NCBI GenBank assembly: GCA_945878495.1
Contig: CAMCTP010000043.1
Location: 1-6,821, forward strand
DNA length: 6,821 nucleotides
Source of the DNA: Rickettsia typhi
Lineage (GTDB): Bacteria > Pseudomonadota > Alphaproteobacteria > Rickettsiales > Deianiraeaceae
Direction: 5' to 3'
In this document: positions 1-5,384 of the stretch, one piece after another
Numbering within the stretch: the stretch's first letter is position 1
Layout: each line of letters opens with the position of its first letter
The notes under the pieces: model-generated
The model's input: only the letters and a program-made list of their open reading frames with translations
What the model was told of the DNA's origin: nothing
Database searches by the model: none
Position numbers and translations under genes: made by a program

Positions 1-72
1 ATCGCCACCGCCTTGGTGTTTTTTAAACCCACCCTTGTTAAATCTTGAATCTCTCTCTCTATTGTTGTTCAT
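1..72 (-). CDS. N-terminal fragment of an unidentified Gly/basic-rich protein (runs off the window)
   Basis: An ATG at 72-70 on the minus strand opens a frame that stays open for 24 codons to the window edge. The visible peptide starts MNNNRERDSRF and continues rich in Lys, Gly and His, ending in a Gly run. It is basic and looks disordered, as in RNA-binding leaders, but it is too short to assign. An in-frame TAA lies immediately before the ATG, so this is the only likely start. No Shine-Dalgarno site is close to it; an AGGAAG occurs but is too far upstream. A (CT)5 run at 51-60 encodes part of the Arg-Glu-Arg stretch. The gene follows the 129-residue ORF by 52 bases on the same strand and could be the last visible member of the lipA-led unit. 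The missing remainder limits confidence. Confidence 0.5.
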   Translation of the reverse strand, partial: MNNNRERDSRFNKGGFKKHQGGGD

Positions 73-79
73 TTAAATT

Positions 80-95
80 GTTAAAATGTTAAAAT
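80..95. repeat. 8-bp tandem repeat GTTAAAAT x2
   Basis: Two perfect adjacent copies of GTTAAAAT lie in the gap just upstream of the ATG at 72 (minus strand). The position is the 5' leader of the partial gene. This is probably simple AT-rich slippage, and no function can be inferred from sequence alone. Confidence 0.6.
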
Positions 96-124
96 TGTGC
101 TTCCTGTTTTGATTAATAATAATC

Positions 125-514
125 CTAGAGTTCTCTAGAATTTTTTTCATCTTTTTGATTTTGTTTATCCGAGAATTTTCCGCTACTTTTCTTTGTACTG
201 ACTCCTTTAGTCTCTTTATCATCTATTGATGATTCCTTGCTAGGTTCGTAGGATGATCCGCTGTAATATCCTGATTTGCTTTTCGGTTGATGCTTCATCA
301 CTCTTGTTTTGCTGCCTGTCGTTGGAATTCCAGTAAAATTCTTCTTTGTTCTATTAAATAATTTTAATAAAGTTTGCTCGCTGGTTGCTATATCATCCAT
401 GTCTTGAAAATTCTGAGTTTTATATTGTGCAAACTGTTCATTAAAATGAGATAGATTGTTTATACTAGAATCAATCTGGTTTAAAATGTCTTTTTTTGTC
501 TTGTTGCTGTTCAT
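125..514 (-). CDS. Hypothetical hydrophilic 129-residue protein with FNRT motif
   Basis: I do not recognise this family. The protein is strongly hydrophilic, with no signal peptide, membrane segment or cysteine. Residues 1-45 could be helical (KKDILNQIDSSINN...). Residues 48-56 read TLLKLFNRT, and the rest, from about residue 66, is a Ser/Lys/Asp-rich tail that looks disordered and ends KNSREL. The FNRT motif recurs, with DNA similarity, in the neighbouring 328-residue protein, which suggests a shared origin. It starts 31 bases after the stop of that protein and has no recognisable Shine-Dalgarno site, so it is probably cotranscribed. Composition resembles the other unknown proteins here and differs from the housekeeping genes. 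It could be a lineage-specific protein or a secreted effector; nothing in the sequence proves either. The ORF is probably real because of the motif and its place in the operon. Confidence 0.6.
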   Translation of the reverse strand: MNSNKTKKDILNQIDSSINNLSHFNEQFAQYKTQNFQDMDDIATSEQTLLKLFNRTKKNFTGIPTTGSKTRVMKHQPKSKSGYYSGSSYEPSKESSIDDKETKGVSTKKSSGKFSDKQNQKDEKNSREL

Positions 515-545
515 TTTTGTTGTAAAAAATTATTTTTCTGATACA

Positions 546-1532
546 TTATCTATTCATTGTGTCGCTAGAATTTGACTTGTTACGACCTTCTAACAATTCT
601 TGATGTAGTTGATTTTGATTGATATTTACAACATTGCTCATGCCAGAATTCATTGATTGCTGAAATCTGTTATTTTGCTCGTCTTTTTTTTGTTTTGCTT
701 GTGGATTTCTTGGTTTCTCAGCAGATTCATACTGTGAATCTTTGTAGAGATTTGAATCTTGGCTACTAGGTGCCGTACTTGGCGTTGTGCTCGTTAGAAA
801 ATTTATTATCTGATTTTGTGGTTCGATTTCAGATTGAAACTCATTTACTTGATTAAAATTGCTATTTTGACAAATTTCTTCTATCTTGCTCACCGCCTTA
901 CGCTCTAATTTTTCGATTCCTTTTTGTGAAAGAATTGGCATCATTTGGTTTGAAATTATACTGTTTAATTCCACTCTTACTGCATATTTTATAACTTCAC
1001 GTCGCAACATAAAGATACTTGGTGGAAGCAAGGGTGGTTGTTGTTGGTTATTAGGTGGAAGCAAGGGTGGTTGTTGTTGGTTATTTTGACTTATGTTTGT
1101 TTCGTTGCTCCAGCTATCTTGATTGAGTGCTTCGATCATAGAAGCTATATCTGCTTTACTATGGTCTGCAAATTCTACCTGAGATCTTGATTGCTCAATT
1201 ATATTTGATTGCATATAATTCGAAGGTGCGTATTGATTTCCATCTGCTGTATCTCCAAATCCTCTCAATGATTCTGTTGTTCTATTGAACATTTTAAATA
1301 ATGTACCAATTCTTGTAGATGCTTCCTTTTTATTTATGCGATTTATAAGCTGTGTTAGAACATGCTTGGCAACTGGTCTAATTTTTTCAACTATAGTTTG
1401 CCCATTTTGCATTTCCTTCTTTTTTATTCCTTGATTCTCCCAGTCAGTTATTGCGGCTCTTTGCTGCCTGCTCTCTGCTATTTTTTTTGCAATATTTTCT
1501 AACTCATTTGTGTTTTGATTATTGCTTTCCAT
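546..1532 (-). CDS. Hypothetical Asn/Gln-rich 328-residue protein with Pro-Gln tandem repeat
   Basis: No family recognised. The visible layout is a charged, probably helical N-terminal part (1-90) containing TLFKMFNRT at 77-85; a polar linker; two exact copies of NNQQQPPLLPP at 150-160 and 161-171; a more globular, probably helical stretch at about 172-222 (hydrophobic spacing around REVIKYAVRVELNSI, then KGIEKLERKAVSKIEEI); and a Ser/Thr/Asn/Gln-rich disordered C-terminus. There is one cysteine, no signal peptide and no membrane segment. PPLLPP-type repeats can serve as ligands for proline-binding domains, but that is only a possibility here. The start lies 15 bases after the lipA stop, so the gene very likely shares the lipA transcript. 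There is no Shine-Dalgarno site, only an AT-rich leader. The alphaproteobacterial polar organiser PopZ was considered because of its disordered Pro-rich linker, but its terminal motifs are not visible. Confidence 0.65.
   Translation of the reverse strand: MESNNQNTNELENIAKKIAESRQQRAAITDWENQGIKKKEMQNGQTIVEKIRPVAKHVLTQLINRINKKEASTRIGTLFKMFNRTTESLRGFGDTADGNQYAPSNYMQSNIIEQSRSQVEFADHSKADIASMIEALNQDSWSNETNISQNNQQQPPLLPPNNQQQPPLLPPSIFMLRREVIKYAVRVELNSIISNQMMPILSQKGIEKLERKAVSKIEEICQNSNFNQVNEFQSEIEPQNQIINFLTSTTPSTAPSSQDSNLYKDSQYESAEKPRNPQAKQKKDEQNNRFQQSMNSGMSNVVNINQNQLHQELLEGRNKSNSSDTMNR
1021..1085 (-). repeat. 33-bp perfect tandem duplication inside the 328-residue ORF
   Basis: A 33-bp unit at 1021-1053 is followed directly by a second copy (1054-1085, identical over 32 bases before diverging). 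The period is a multiple of three, so reading is kept and each copy encodes the 11-residue unit NNQQQPPLLPP. Identity at the DNA level, including synonymous positions, points to a recent duplication or ongoing slippage. Copy number may differ between strains. Confidence 0.95.
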
Positions 1533-1547
1533 CTATATATAATACCA

Positions 1548-2429
1548 TTAATTCTTTATTCTTGTCGCTTTTAGTTTTGCAAAATCCTCGTCCGCATGGT
1601 ATGATGATCTTGTTAATGGTGATGACGATACCATTAAAAAACCCTTTACCCAAGCCATTCTTTCTAGGTATCTGAACTCATCCATGGTGTAGTATTTTTT
1701 TAATTCTGCGTGCTTTTCACTTGGTCTTAAATATTGTCCAATTGTTATAAAGTCAACGCCAGCTGCACGTAAATCATCCATGAGCTGCAGAAGCTCTTCT
1801 TTTTCCTCTCCAAGTCCAACCATTACTCCAGATTTGGTGAAAATATTCGGATTTTTATCCTTGACTTTTCTGAGTAAATTCAAAGAATTGAAATACCTAG
1901 CTCCCGGTCTTATAGCTGGATACAACGATGGAACGGTTTCAATATTGTGGTTATAAACATCCGGCGGTGTTTGTGTTGCTAAAATATCAACCGTTAATTC
2001 CTCTGGTTTTCTTAGGAAATCAGGTGTTAAAATTTCGATAGTCGTACTGGGTGAAACCTTGCGAATGTTTGATATTACCTGTGAAAAATGTGCAGCTCCT
2101 CCATCTTCCAAATCATCCCTGTCTACCGATGTTATAACTACATGTCGCAATCCAAGTTTTTTTACTGATTCGGCAACTTTTTCAGGCTCGTGCGGATCCA
2201 ACGCCAATGGCTTTCCTGTTGCTACATTGCAAAATCTGCAGGCTCTTGTGCAGATCGACCCCAATATCATAAATGTTGCGTGCTTCTTTTCCCAGCATTC
2301 ACCAATATTCGGACACGCCGCTTCTTCACAAACCGTATGAAGATTATTATCTCTCATTAGTTTTTTGACATCATTATACCCCTGTGATAATGGTGCTTTT
2401 ACTCTTATCCAGTCGGGTTTTTGTAGCAT
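1548..2429 (-). CDS. lipA: Lipoyl synthase (radical SAM, LipA)
   Basis: LipA inserts two sulfur atoms at C6 and C8 of octanoyl groups carried on lipoyl domains (pyruvate and 2-oxoglutarate dehydrogenases, glycine cleavage H protein). All diagnostic elements are visible in 293 residues: the auxiliary-cluster motif CX4CX5C (C34, C39, C45), the radical-SAM motif CX3CX2C (C60, C64, C67), the TKSGVMVGLGE and TIGQYLRPS segments, and the C-terminal RSSYHAD motif (274-280), whose serine ligates the auxiliary cluster in characterised LipA. Length suits the short alphaproteobacterial forms. The ATG at 2429 is chosen because a promoter at 2453-2480 puts the transcript start only about 17 bases upstream; a weak AAGAA lies before the ATG. 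It appears complete and functional. No lipB lies beside it; instead it leads two uncharacterised hydrophilic genes. Confidence 0.97.
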   Translation of the reverse strand: MLQKPDWIRVKAPLSQGYNDVKKLMRDNNLHTVCEEAACPNIGECWEKKHATFMILGSICTRACRFCNVATGKPLALDPHEPEKVAESVKKLGLRHVVITSVDRDDLEDGGAAHFSQVISNIRKVSPSTTIEILTPDFLRKPEELTVDILATQTPPDVYNHNIETVPSLYPAIRPGARYFNSLNLLRKVKDKNPNIFTKSGVMVGLGEEKEELLQLMDDLRAAGVDFITIGQYLRPSEKHAELKKYYTMDEFRYLERMAWVKGFLMVSSSPLTRSSYHADEDFAKLKATRIKN

Positions 2430-2452
2430 TTATTTCTTGCAATATCCAACCA

Positions 2453-2480
2453 ATTATATACATTATAAGTTAATAGTCAA
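2453..2480 (-). promoter_or_regulatory. Sigma-70-type promoter of lipA
   Basis: On the minus strand, TTGACT (2480-2475) is separated by 16 bases from a perfect TATAAT (2458-2453). The predicted transcript start is near 2446, giving a 5' leader of about 17 bases before the lipA ATG. The element sits in the 55-base gap between lipA and the preceding ORF, so lipA does not depend on transcription from upstream. It probably also drives the 328- and 129-residue ORFs. No operator-like inverted repeat is evident. Confidence 0.75.
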
Positions 2481-2484
2481 ATGA

Positions 2485-3192
2485 TTAATTGAGCATTCTT
2501 GATTGATTTTTGTTTCTTGAGTGTGCGGCATTATATTTCGCTTGCAAAGTGTTAGCGAATGAAGATTGACTGGATTGAAGAGAACGATTATCATTCCCTT
2601 GTTCTAGGTAATTATTATATTTGTCAGTTTGTTTGTATGCTTCACCAAAATCTTTGCTTGAACCATAGTTATGCTTTTTGTGGTTAAATAACGTTTCTTG
2701 CATTTGCATTCTTTCTGCTAAATAAGCATACTCTCTCATTATATTATTTTGATCTTTCTCATTGTTGAAGCGTATTTTCGATCTTTTTATCATTCTTTTC
2801 GGCTGTTTGAAAACAATTGGGTTTTGTGTTTGCTTTGCTACATCTGTAAGAAAAGATAAATCATAATTGTTAAAATGTATATTGTTTGTATTGTAATTTT
2901 CTATAGCATTAGATTTGTTGTCAAATGATTTAGATTTAATATTCTGACCAACGATAGACAAATCTTTGAGTTCATTATTTTGTCTATTTATTAATTCCCG
3001 TTTCTTGATAAAGTTGTTAAAAAGCAGTGCACGGCTTAATAAATGTTTTGATCTCGATTGGCTCGACGGGGAATGTGAATTTACTTCTGAATTAATAGAA
3101 TCAAATCTAATCATTGCATCTTGTGCAATATTGTTTTTAGATTTTGCCGATCTTAACCCTCTTGATCCTTGGCTTGCTTTTGGGGTGAACAC
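2485..3192 (-). CDS. Hypothetical hydrophilic ORF, 235 residues, GTG start (probable 3' part of a broken gene)
   Basis: This is the longest intact reading frame of the region, but no family is recognised. The apparent start is a GTG at 3192-3190; an in-frame TAA at 3207-3205 rules out a longer version, and the first in-frame ATG is residue 27. The protein is polar and basic, rich in Asn, Ser, Lys and Gln. A possible coiled-coil helix lies at about 50-80 (LLSRALLFNNFIKKRELINR), a basic patch at 130-141 (PKRMIKRSKIRF), another helical stretch at about 146-168, and a Ser/Asn-rich tail. There is no signal peptide, membrane segment or cysteine. The absence of an ATG or Shine-Dalgarno site, together with the frame-shifted coding-like sequence upstream, makes it likely that this is the surviving C-terminal two thirds of a gene that began at 3603. 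Confidence 0.45.
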   Translation of the reverse strand: MFTPKASQGSRGLRSAKSKNNIAQDAMIRFDSINSEVNSHSPSSQSRSKHLLSRALLFNNFIKKRELINRQNNELKDLSIVGQNIKSKSFDNKSNAIENYNTNNIHFNNYDLSFLTDVAKQTQNPIVFKQPKRMIKRSKIRFNNEKDQNNIMREYAYLAERMQMQETLFNHKKHNYGSSKDFGEAYKQTDKYNNYLEQGNDNRSLQSSQSSFANTLQAKYNAAHSRNKNQSRMLN

Positions 3193-3476
3193 TCCGACGC
3201 TTGTTTATGTCTACCACAAGAGTTGCTTTATTGTTCGAGTTTTCTAAAAATGGCTGTTTTGTTTCATGAACTCTTTGTTTTGCGATTGTTGGACTTTTTG
3301 CCGTACTTGGTCGAATATGTAGTTTTGTTTATAGAAAGTGGATAATTATTATTCTCGATGTTTCCGGTACCAACTTGGTTAAGCATATTTGGATATATTA
3401 TACTTGTTTTAGGAAGTGCTTTGTGAAATATCTGCTGTTTTTGTTCTGTATTTGCTATTTTAATTGCTGTTGCTAT

Positions 3477-3490
3477 CTTATTTCTTATTT
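3477..3490 (-). repeat. 7-bp tandem duplication (AAATAAG x2, minus strand) that breaks the reading frame
   Basis: On the plus strand two adjacent perfect copies of CTTATTT occupy 3477-3483 and 3484-3490. In the minus-strand frame starting at 3603 the second copy introduces a TAA stop at 3480-3478. With one copy the frame continues for roughly another 70 codons. A 7-bp unit is not a multiple of three, so gain or loss of a copy would switch the frame. Confidence 0.9.
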
Positions 3491-3628
3491 ACCCCTATTG
3501 ACAATCTATAATTTTGCATTTTTAAAATTGGCTCAAAGTGTTTATTTCGAGTAGCTCTGTTGTTCAAAAAAGATGCAATCTTTCTAATACCTGCTTTGTT
3601 CATAATTGAAAATTTTACACACAAGTGG

Positions 3629-3655
3629 TCTAAAATCAATCTAATCTATTGTCAA
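3629..3655 (-). promoter_or_regulatory. Possible promoter of the broken gene
   Basis: On the minus strand a perfect TTGACA (3655-3650) is followed after 15 bases by TTTAGA (3634-3629), a poor -10 match at short spacing. The site is 46 or more bases upstream of the ATG at 3603 and back to back with the ychF -35. Only the -35 is convincing; the -10 may be decayed along with the gene. Confidence 0.3.
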
Positions 3656-3659
3656 CAAT
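3648..3659. promoter_or_regulatory. Small inverted repeat ATTGT-CA-ACAAT between divergent genes
   Basis: Perfect 5-bp arms around a 2-base centre overlap the minus-strand TTGACA and lie five bases before the plus-strand TTGACT. The position would suit an operator controlling divergent transcription, but 5-bp arms in AT-rich DNA arise easily by chance. Confidence 0.2.
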
Positions 3660-3663
3660 TTTC

Positions 3664-3702
3664 TTGACTGTAAAAAAATCAAATTCATACACTAGGTATA
3701 AC
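3664..3702 (+). promoter_or_regulatory. Probable promoter region of the ychF-rimM-trmD unit
   Basis: TTGACT at 3664-3669 is followed after 18 bases by TACACT (3688-3693), a 4/6 match to TATAAT. A better -10 on its own, TATAAC at 3697-3702, has no -35 at proper spacing and would give a very short leader before the ATG at 3714. Either arrangement gives a leader under about 20 bases, which agrees with the lack of a Shine-Dalgarno site in front of ychF. Confidence 0.45.
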
Positions 3703-3713
3703 TTATATATATT

Positions 3714-4808
3714 ATGTCATTAAATTGCGGTATCGTTGGTCTTCCAAATGTAGGAAAATCCACTCTTTTTAACGCCATTACCAATACAACAAATGCTCAA
3801 GCTGCAAATTATCCATTTTGTACAATTGAACCAAATTCAGGATTGGTTGCGGTTTATGATGCTCGACTTCAAAAAATCGCTGCAATAATGTCGAGTGAGA
3901 AAATAATACCAAATGTTATCGAGGTTACTGATATAGCAGGTTTGGTAAAAGGCGCAAGTAAAGGTGAGGGTCTGGGAAATCAATTCTTGGGTAATATAAA
4001 ACAAGTTGACGCAATACTGCATGTAGTTCGTTGTTTTGAAAATCCGGACGTTATACATGTGAACAATAAAATTGATCCACTGGACGATATTAGCACAATT
4101 CAAACTGAATTACTACTGGCCGATATTTCGTTTCTTGAAAAACGAATTTCAAATCTTGAAAAGAAGGCAAAAAATCAAAAAGATTTAAAACCTGAACTTG
4201 ATGTTGCAAGCATGATGCTGGCAAAAATGAATCAAGGGCAAATGGCAAAAAGCATAGATCTTGACAGCGAACAAAAACAAATCGTTGATTTATTTCAGCT
4301 GATAACGGCAAAGCCTGTAATTTTTATCTGCAATACCGATGAATCATCTGTGACTTCAGGAAATGATTTTACAAAACTGGTTCAAAAATATGCAAAAGAA
4401 AATGCTTCCGAGTCAATAATCTTATGTGCGCAGATTGAAGCAGAATTATCGGGAATGTCCAATGATGAAAAAAATGAAATGTTAAAAGATTTAGGAATTG
4501 AATCAAGCGGACTTGAAAAAGTTGCAAAAGCTGGATTTGATTGTTTAAATTGGATAACATTTTTCACCGCAGGACCAAAGGAGGCTAGGGCATGGAGCTT
4601 GAAAAAAGGCTCCACTGCACCCAATGCAGCCGGTGTAATACATACAGATTTTGAAAAAGGATTTATCAAAGCCGAAACCATAGCCTACAAAGATTTTGTC
4701 GAATTTAATGGCGAAGCTGGTGTAAAAACTGCCGGTAAATTACGTCTTGAAGGCAAGGAATATATAGTCGTAGACGGTGATGTCATGCACTTTAAATTTA
4801 ACGTTTAA
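3714..4808 (+). CDS. ychF: Ribosome-associated Obg-family GTPase/ATPase YchF
   Basis: YchF (OLA1 in eukaryotes) is a cytoplasmic P-loop NTPase that binds ribosomes, usually prefers ATP, and is linked to translation and stress responses. The 364 residues match the family length. Visible elements are the Walker A/G1 motif GLPNVGKST (9-17), the G2 segment TIEPN (37-41), G3 DIAGL (73-77), the helical coiled-coil insert at about 130-195 (LLADISFLEKRISNLEKK), the G4-position motif NTDE (207-210), which is the NxxE form that separates YchF from strict GTPases with NKxD, a G5-like segment CAQIEAEL (238-245), and a C-terminal TGS domain at about 279-362 (TAGPKEARAW, then AAGVIHTDFEKGFIKAE). The start is the only sensible ATG and has no Shine-Dalgarno site. 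It is the first gene of a compact plus-strand unit, eight bases before rimM. Intact. Confidence 0.97.
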   Translation: MSLNCGIVGLPNVGKSTLFNAITNTTNAQAANYPFCTIEPNSGLVAVYDARLQKIAAIMSSEKIIPNVIEVTDIAGLVKGASKGEGLGNQFLGNIKQVDAILHVVRCFENPDVIHVNNKIDPLDDISTIQTELLLADISFLEKRISNLEKKAKNQKDLKPELDVASMMLAKMNQGQMAKSIDLDSEQKQIVDLFQLITAKPVIFICNTDESSVTSGNDFTKLVQKYAKENASESIILCAQIEAELSGMSNDEKNEMLKDLGIESSGLEKVAKAGFDCLNWITFFTAGPKEARAWSLKKGSTAPNAAGVIHTDFEKGFIKAETIAYKDFVEFNGEAGVKTAGKLRLEGKEYIVVDGDVMHFKFNV

Positions 4809-4816
4809 TAATATTT

Positions 4817-5380
4817 ATGATTCAAAAAGTTGCCACAATTTTAAAACCACACGGTGTTCATGGTGCTGTTAAAGTCCATTCTATGGTTGAAAATCTCGCA
4901 GATTTTATTAAAATCGCTAAAACAAAAAACGGCGATTCCATGCCTGTAAAATCGATTAAGAACCATAAAGATGATGTCTGGATTGTAAAATTTACCGAAA
5001 TTACCGATATGAATGAAGCAGAAGCAATAGCAAAAACTGAGCTTTTTTGCCAAATGTCTGATTTTCCAAAACTACCAAATGGCGAATTATACGAATTTCA
5101 GGCAATTGGATTGCCGGTTTTTGAAGAAAATACCCACTCTGCATTGGGTCATCTGACGGATTTTTCTTATAACCAAGGTGGAAAAATACTGCTTATAACG
5201 CCGACTGATCCAACACTTTCCCGTGGTAATATTAATCAAGGCTTATTGCATGTTTTAAGAAACGATGTTATTACCATCAATGCTGAAAAAATTGTCATTA
5301 AACCATTAAAAATCTACCTTGCCGAACTTTCGGAAGATGATCTTGACGACGAAGATTTTGAATTTGAGATAGAGGAATAG
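4817..5380 (+). CDS. rimM: Ribosome maturation factor RimM (divergent)
   Basis: RimM binds ribosomal protein uS19 and assists maturation of the 30S head. In 187 residues the N-terminal beta-barrel domain is shown by KPHGVHGAVKVHS (10-22, family GxHGxxGxVKV) and by TDMNEAEAIAKTELF (63-77). The second, PRC-barrel domain begins at PNGELYEFQAIGLPV (87-101), where the family normally has GEFYWxDLIG; the aromatic pair typical of RimM is altered. The usual I-P-F-V segment is also weak (LHVLRNDVITINAEKIVI). An acidic tail follows from about 170 (EDDLDDEDFEFEIEE). The identification therefore rests partly on the neighbouring trmD, four bases downstream, an association conserved across bacteria. No Shine-Dalgarno site precedes the ATG; translation may be coupled to ychF, whose stop is eight bases upstream. 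Confidence 0.88.
   Translation: MIQKVATILKPHGVHGAVKVHSMVENLADFIKIAKTKNGDSMPVKSIKNHKDDVWIVKFTEITDMNEAEAIAKTELFCQMSDFPKLPNGELYEFQAIGLPVFEENTHSALGHLTDFSYNQGGKILLITPTDPTLSRGNINQGLLHVLRNDVITINAEKIVIKPLKIYLAELSEDDLDDEDFEFEIEE
5371..5376 (+). promoter_or_regulatory. Shine-Dalgarno site of trmD
   Basis: AGAGGA lies eight bases before the trmD ATG at 5385, inside the last codons of rimM. It is the only well-placed purine-rich ribosome binding site I see for any gene in the window, and it fixes the trmD start. Confidence 0.6.
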
Positions 5381-5384
5381 AGGG

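Larger units (their letters stand above)
2485..3603 (-). pseudogene. Frame-shifted remnant of a ~369-codon hypothetical gene
   Basis: Successive minus-strand open segments cover this span. They are an ATG frame 3603-3478 (41 residues, starting MNKAGIRKIASFLNN), a second frame open 3488-3267, a third open 3328-3140 and the frame of the 235-residue ORF from 3204 to the stop at 2485. Each step has the same sign, a net +1 insertion. The first coincides with a 7-bp tandem duplication at 3477-3490: dropping one copy joins RLSIGVN directly to KIATAIKIANTE. The second may lie in an A5 run (minus strand, plus 3295-3299), and the third in the C4/A4 run where the 235-residue ORF begins. Removing 7+1+1 bases leaves exactly 370 codons including the stop. 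Composition matches the other polar unknowns here. No family recognised. Sequencing error could explain the two homopolymer shifts but hardly the 7-bp one. Confidence 0.6.

Noticed and set aside
51..60. (CT)5 dinucleotide run as a phase-variation tract
   Set aside because: Five units are too few for efficient slippage, and the reading frame is intact through it.
886..1089. Plus-strand ORF of 67 residues containing Gly/Cys/Trp-rich repeats
   Set aside because: It is the antisense reading of the 33-bp duplication inside the 328-residue gene; no start signal, and the repeat fits the minus-strand reading better.
546..1532. Identification of the 328-residue protein as PopZ
   Set aside because: A disordered Pro-rich middle alone is not enough; the conserved N-terminal helix and C-terminal assembly motifs of PopZ are not seen.
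2059..2340. Plus-strand ORF opposite lipA
   Set aside because: Lies wholly antisense to a strongly conserved enzyme; its cysteines mirror the LipA cluster region, and it has no signal of its own.
2966..3247. Plus-strand 93-residue ORF with hydrophobic stretches
   Set aside because: Antisense to the 235-residue ORF; the hydrophobic character is what Asn/Lys-rich minus-strand codons give when read in reverse.
3837..5053. Several minus-strand ORFs of 63-99 residues under ychF and rimM
   Set aside because: All antisense to recognised genes, without promoters, ribosome binding sites or family resemblance.
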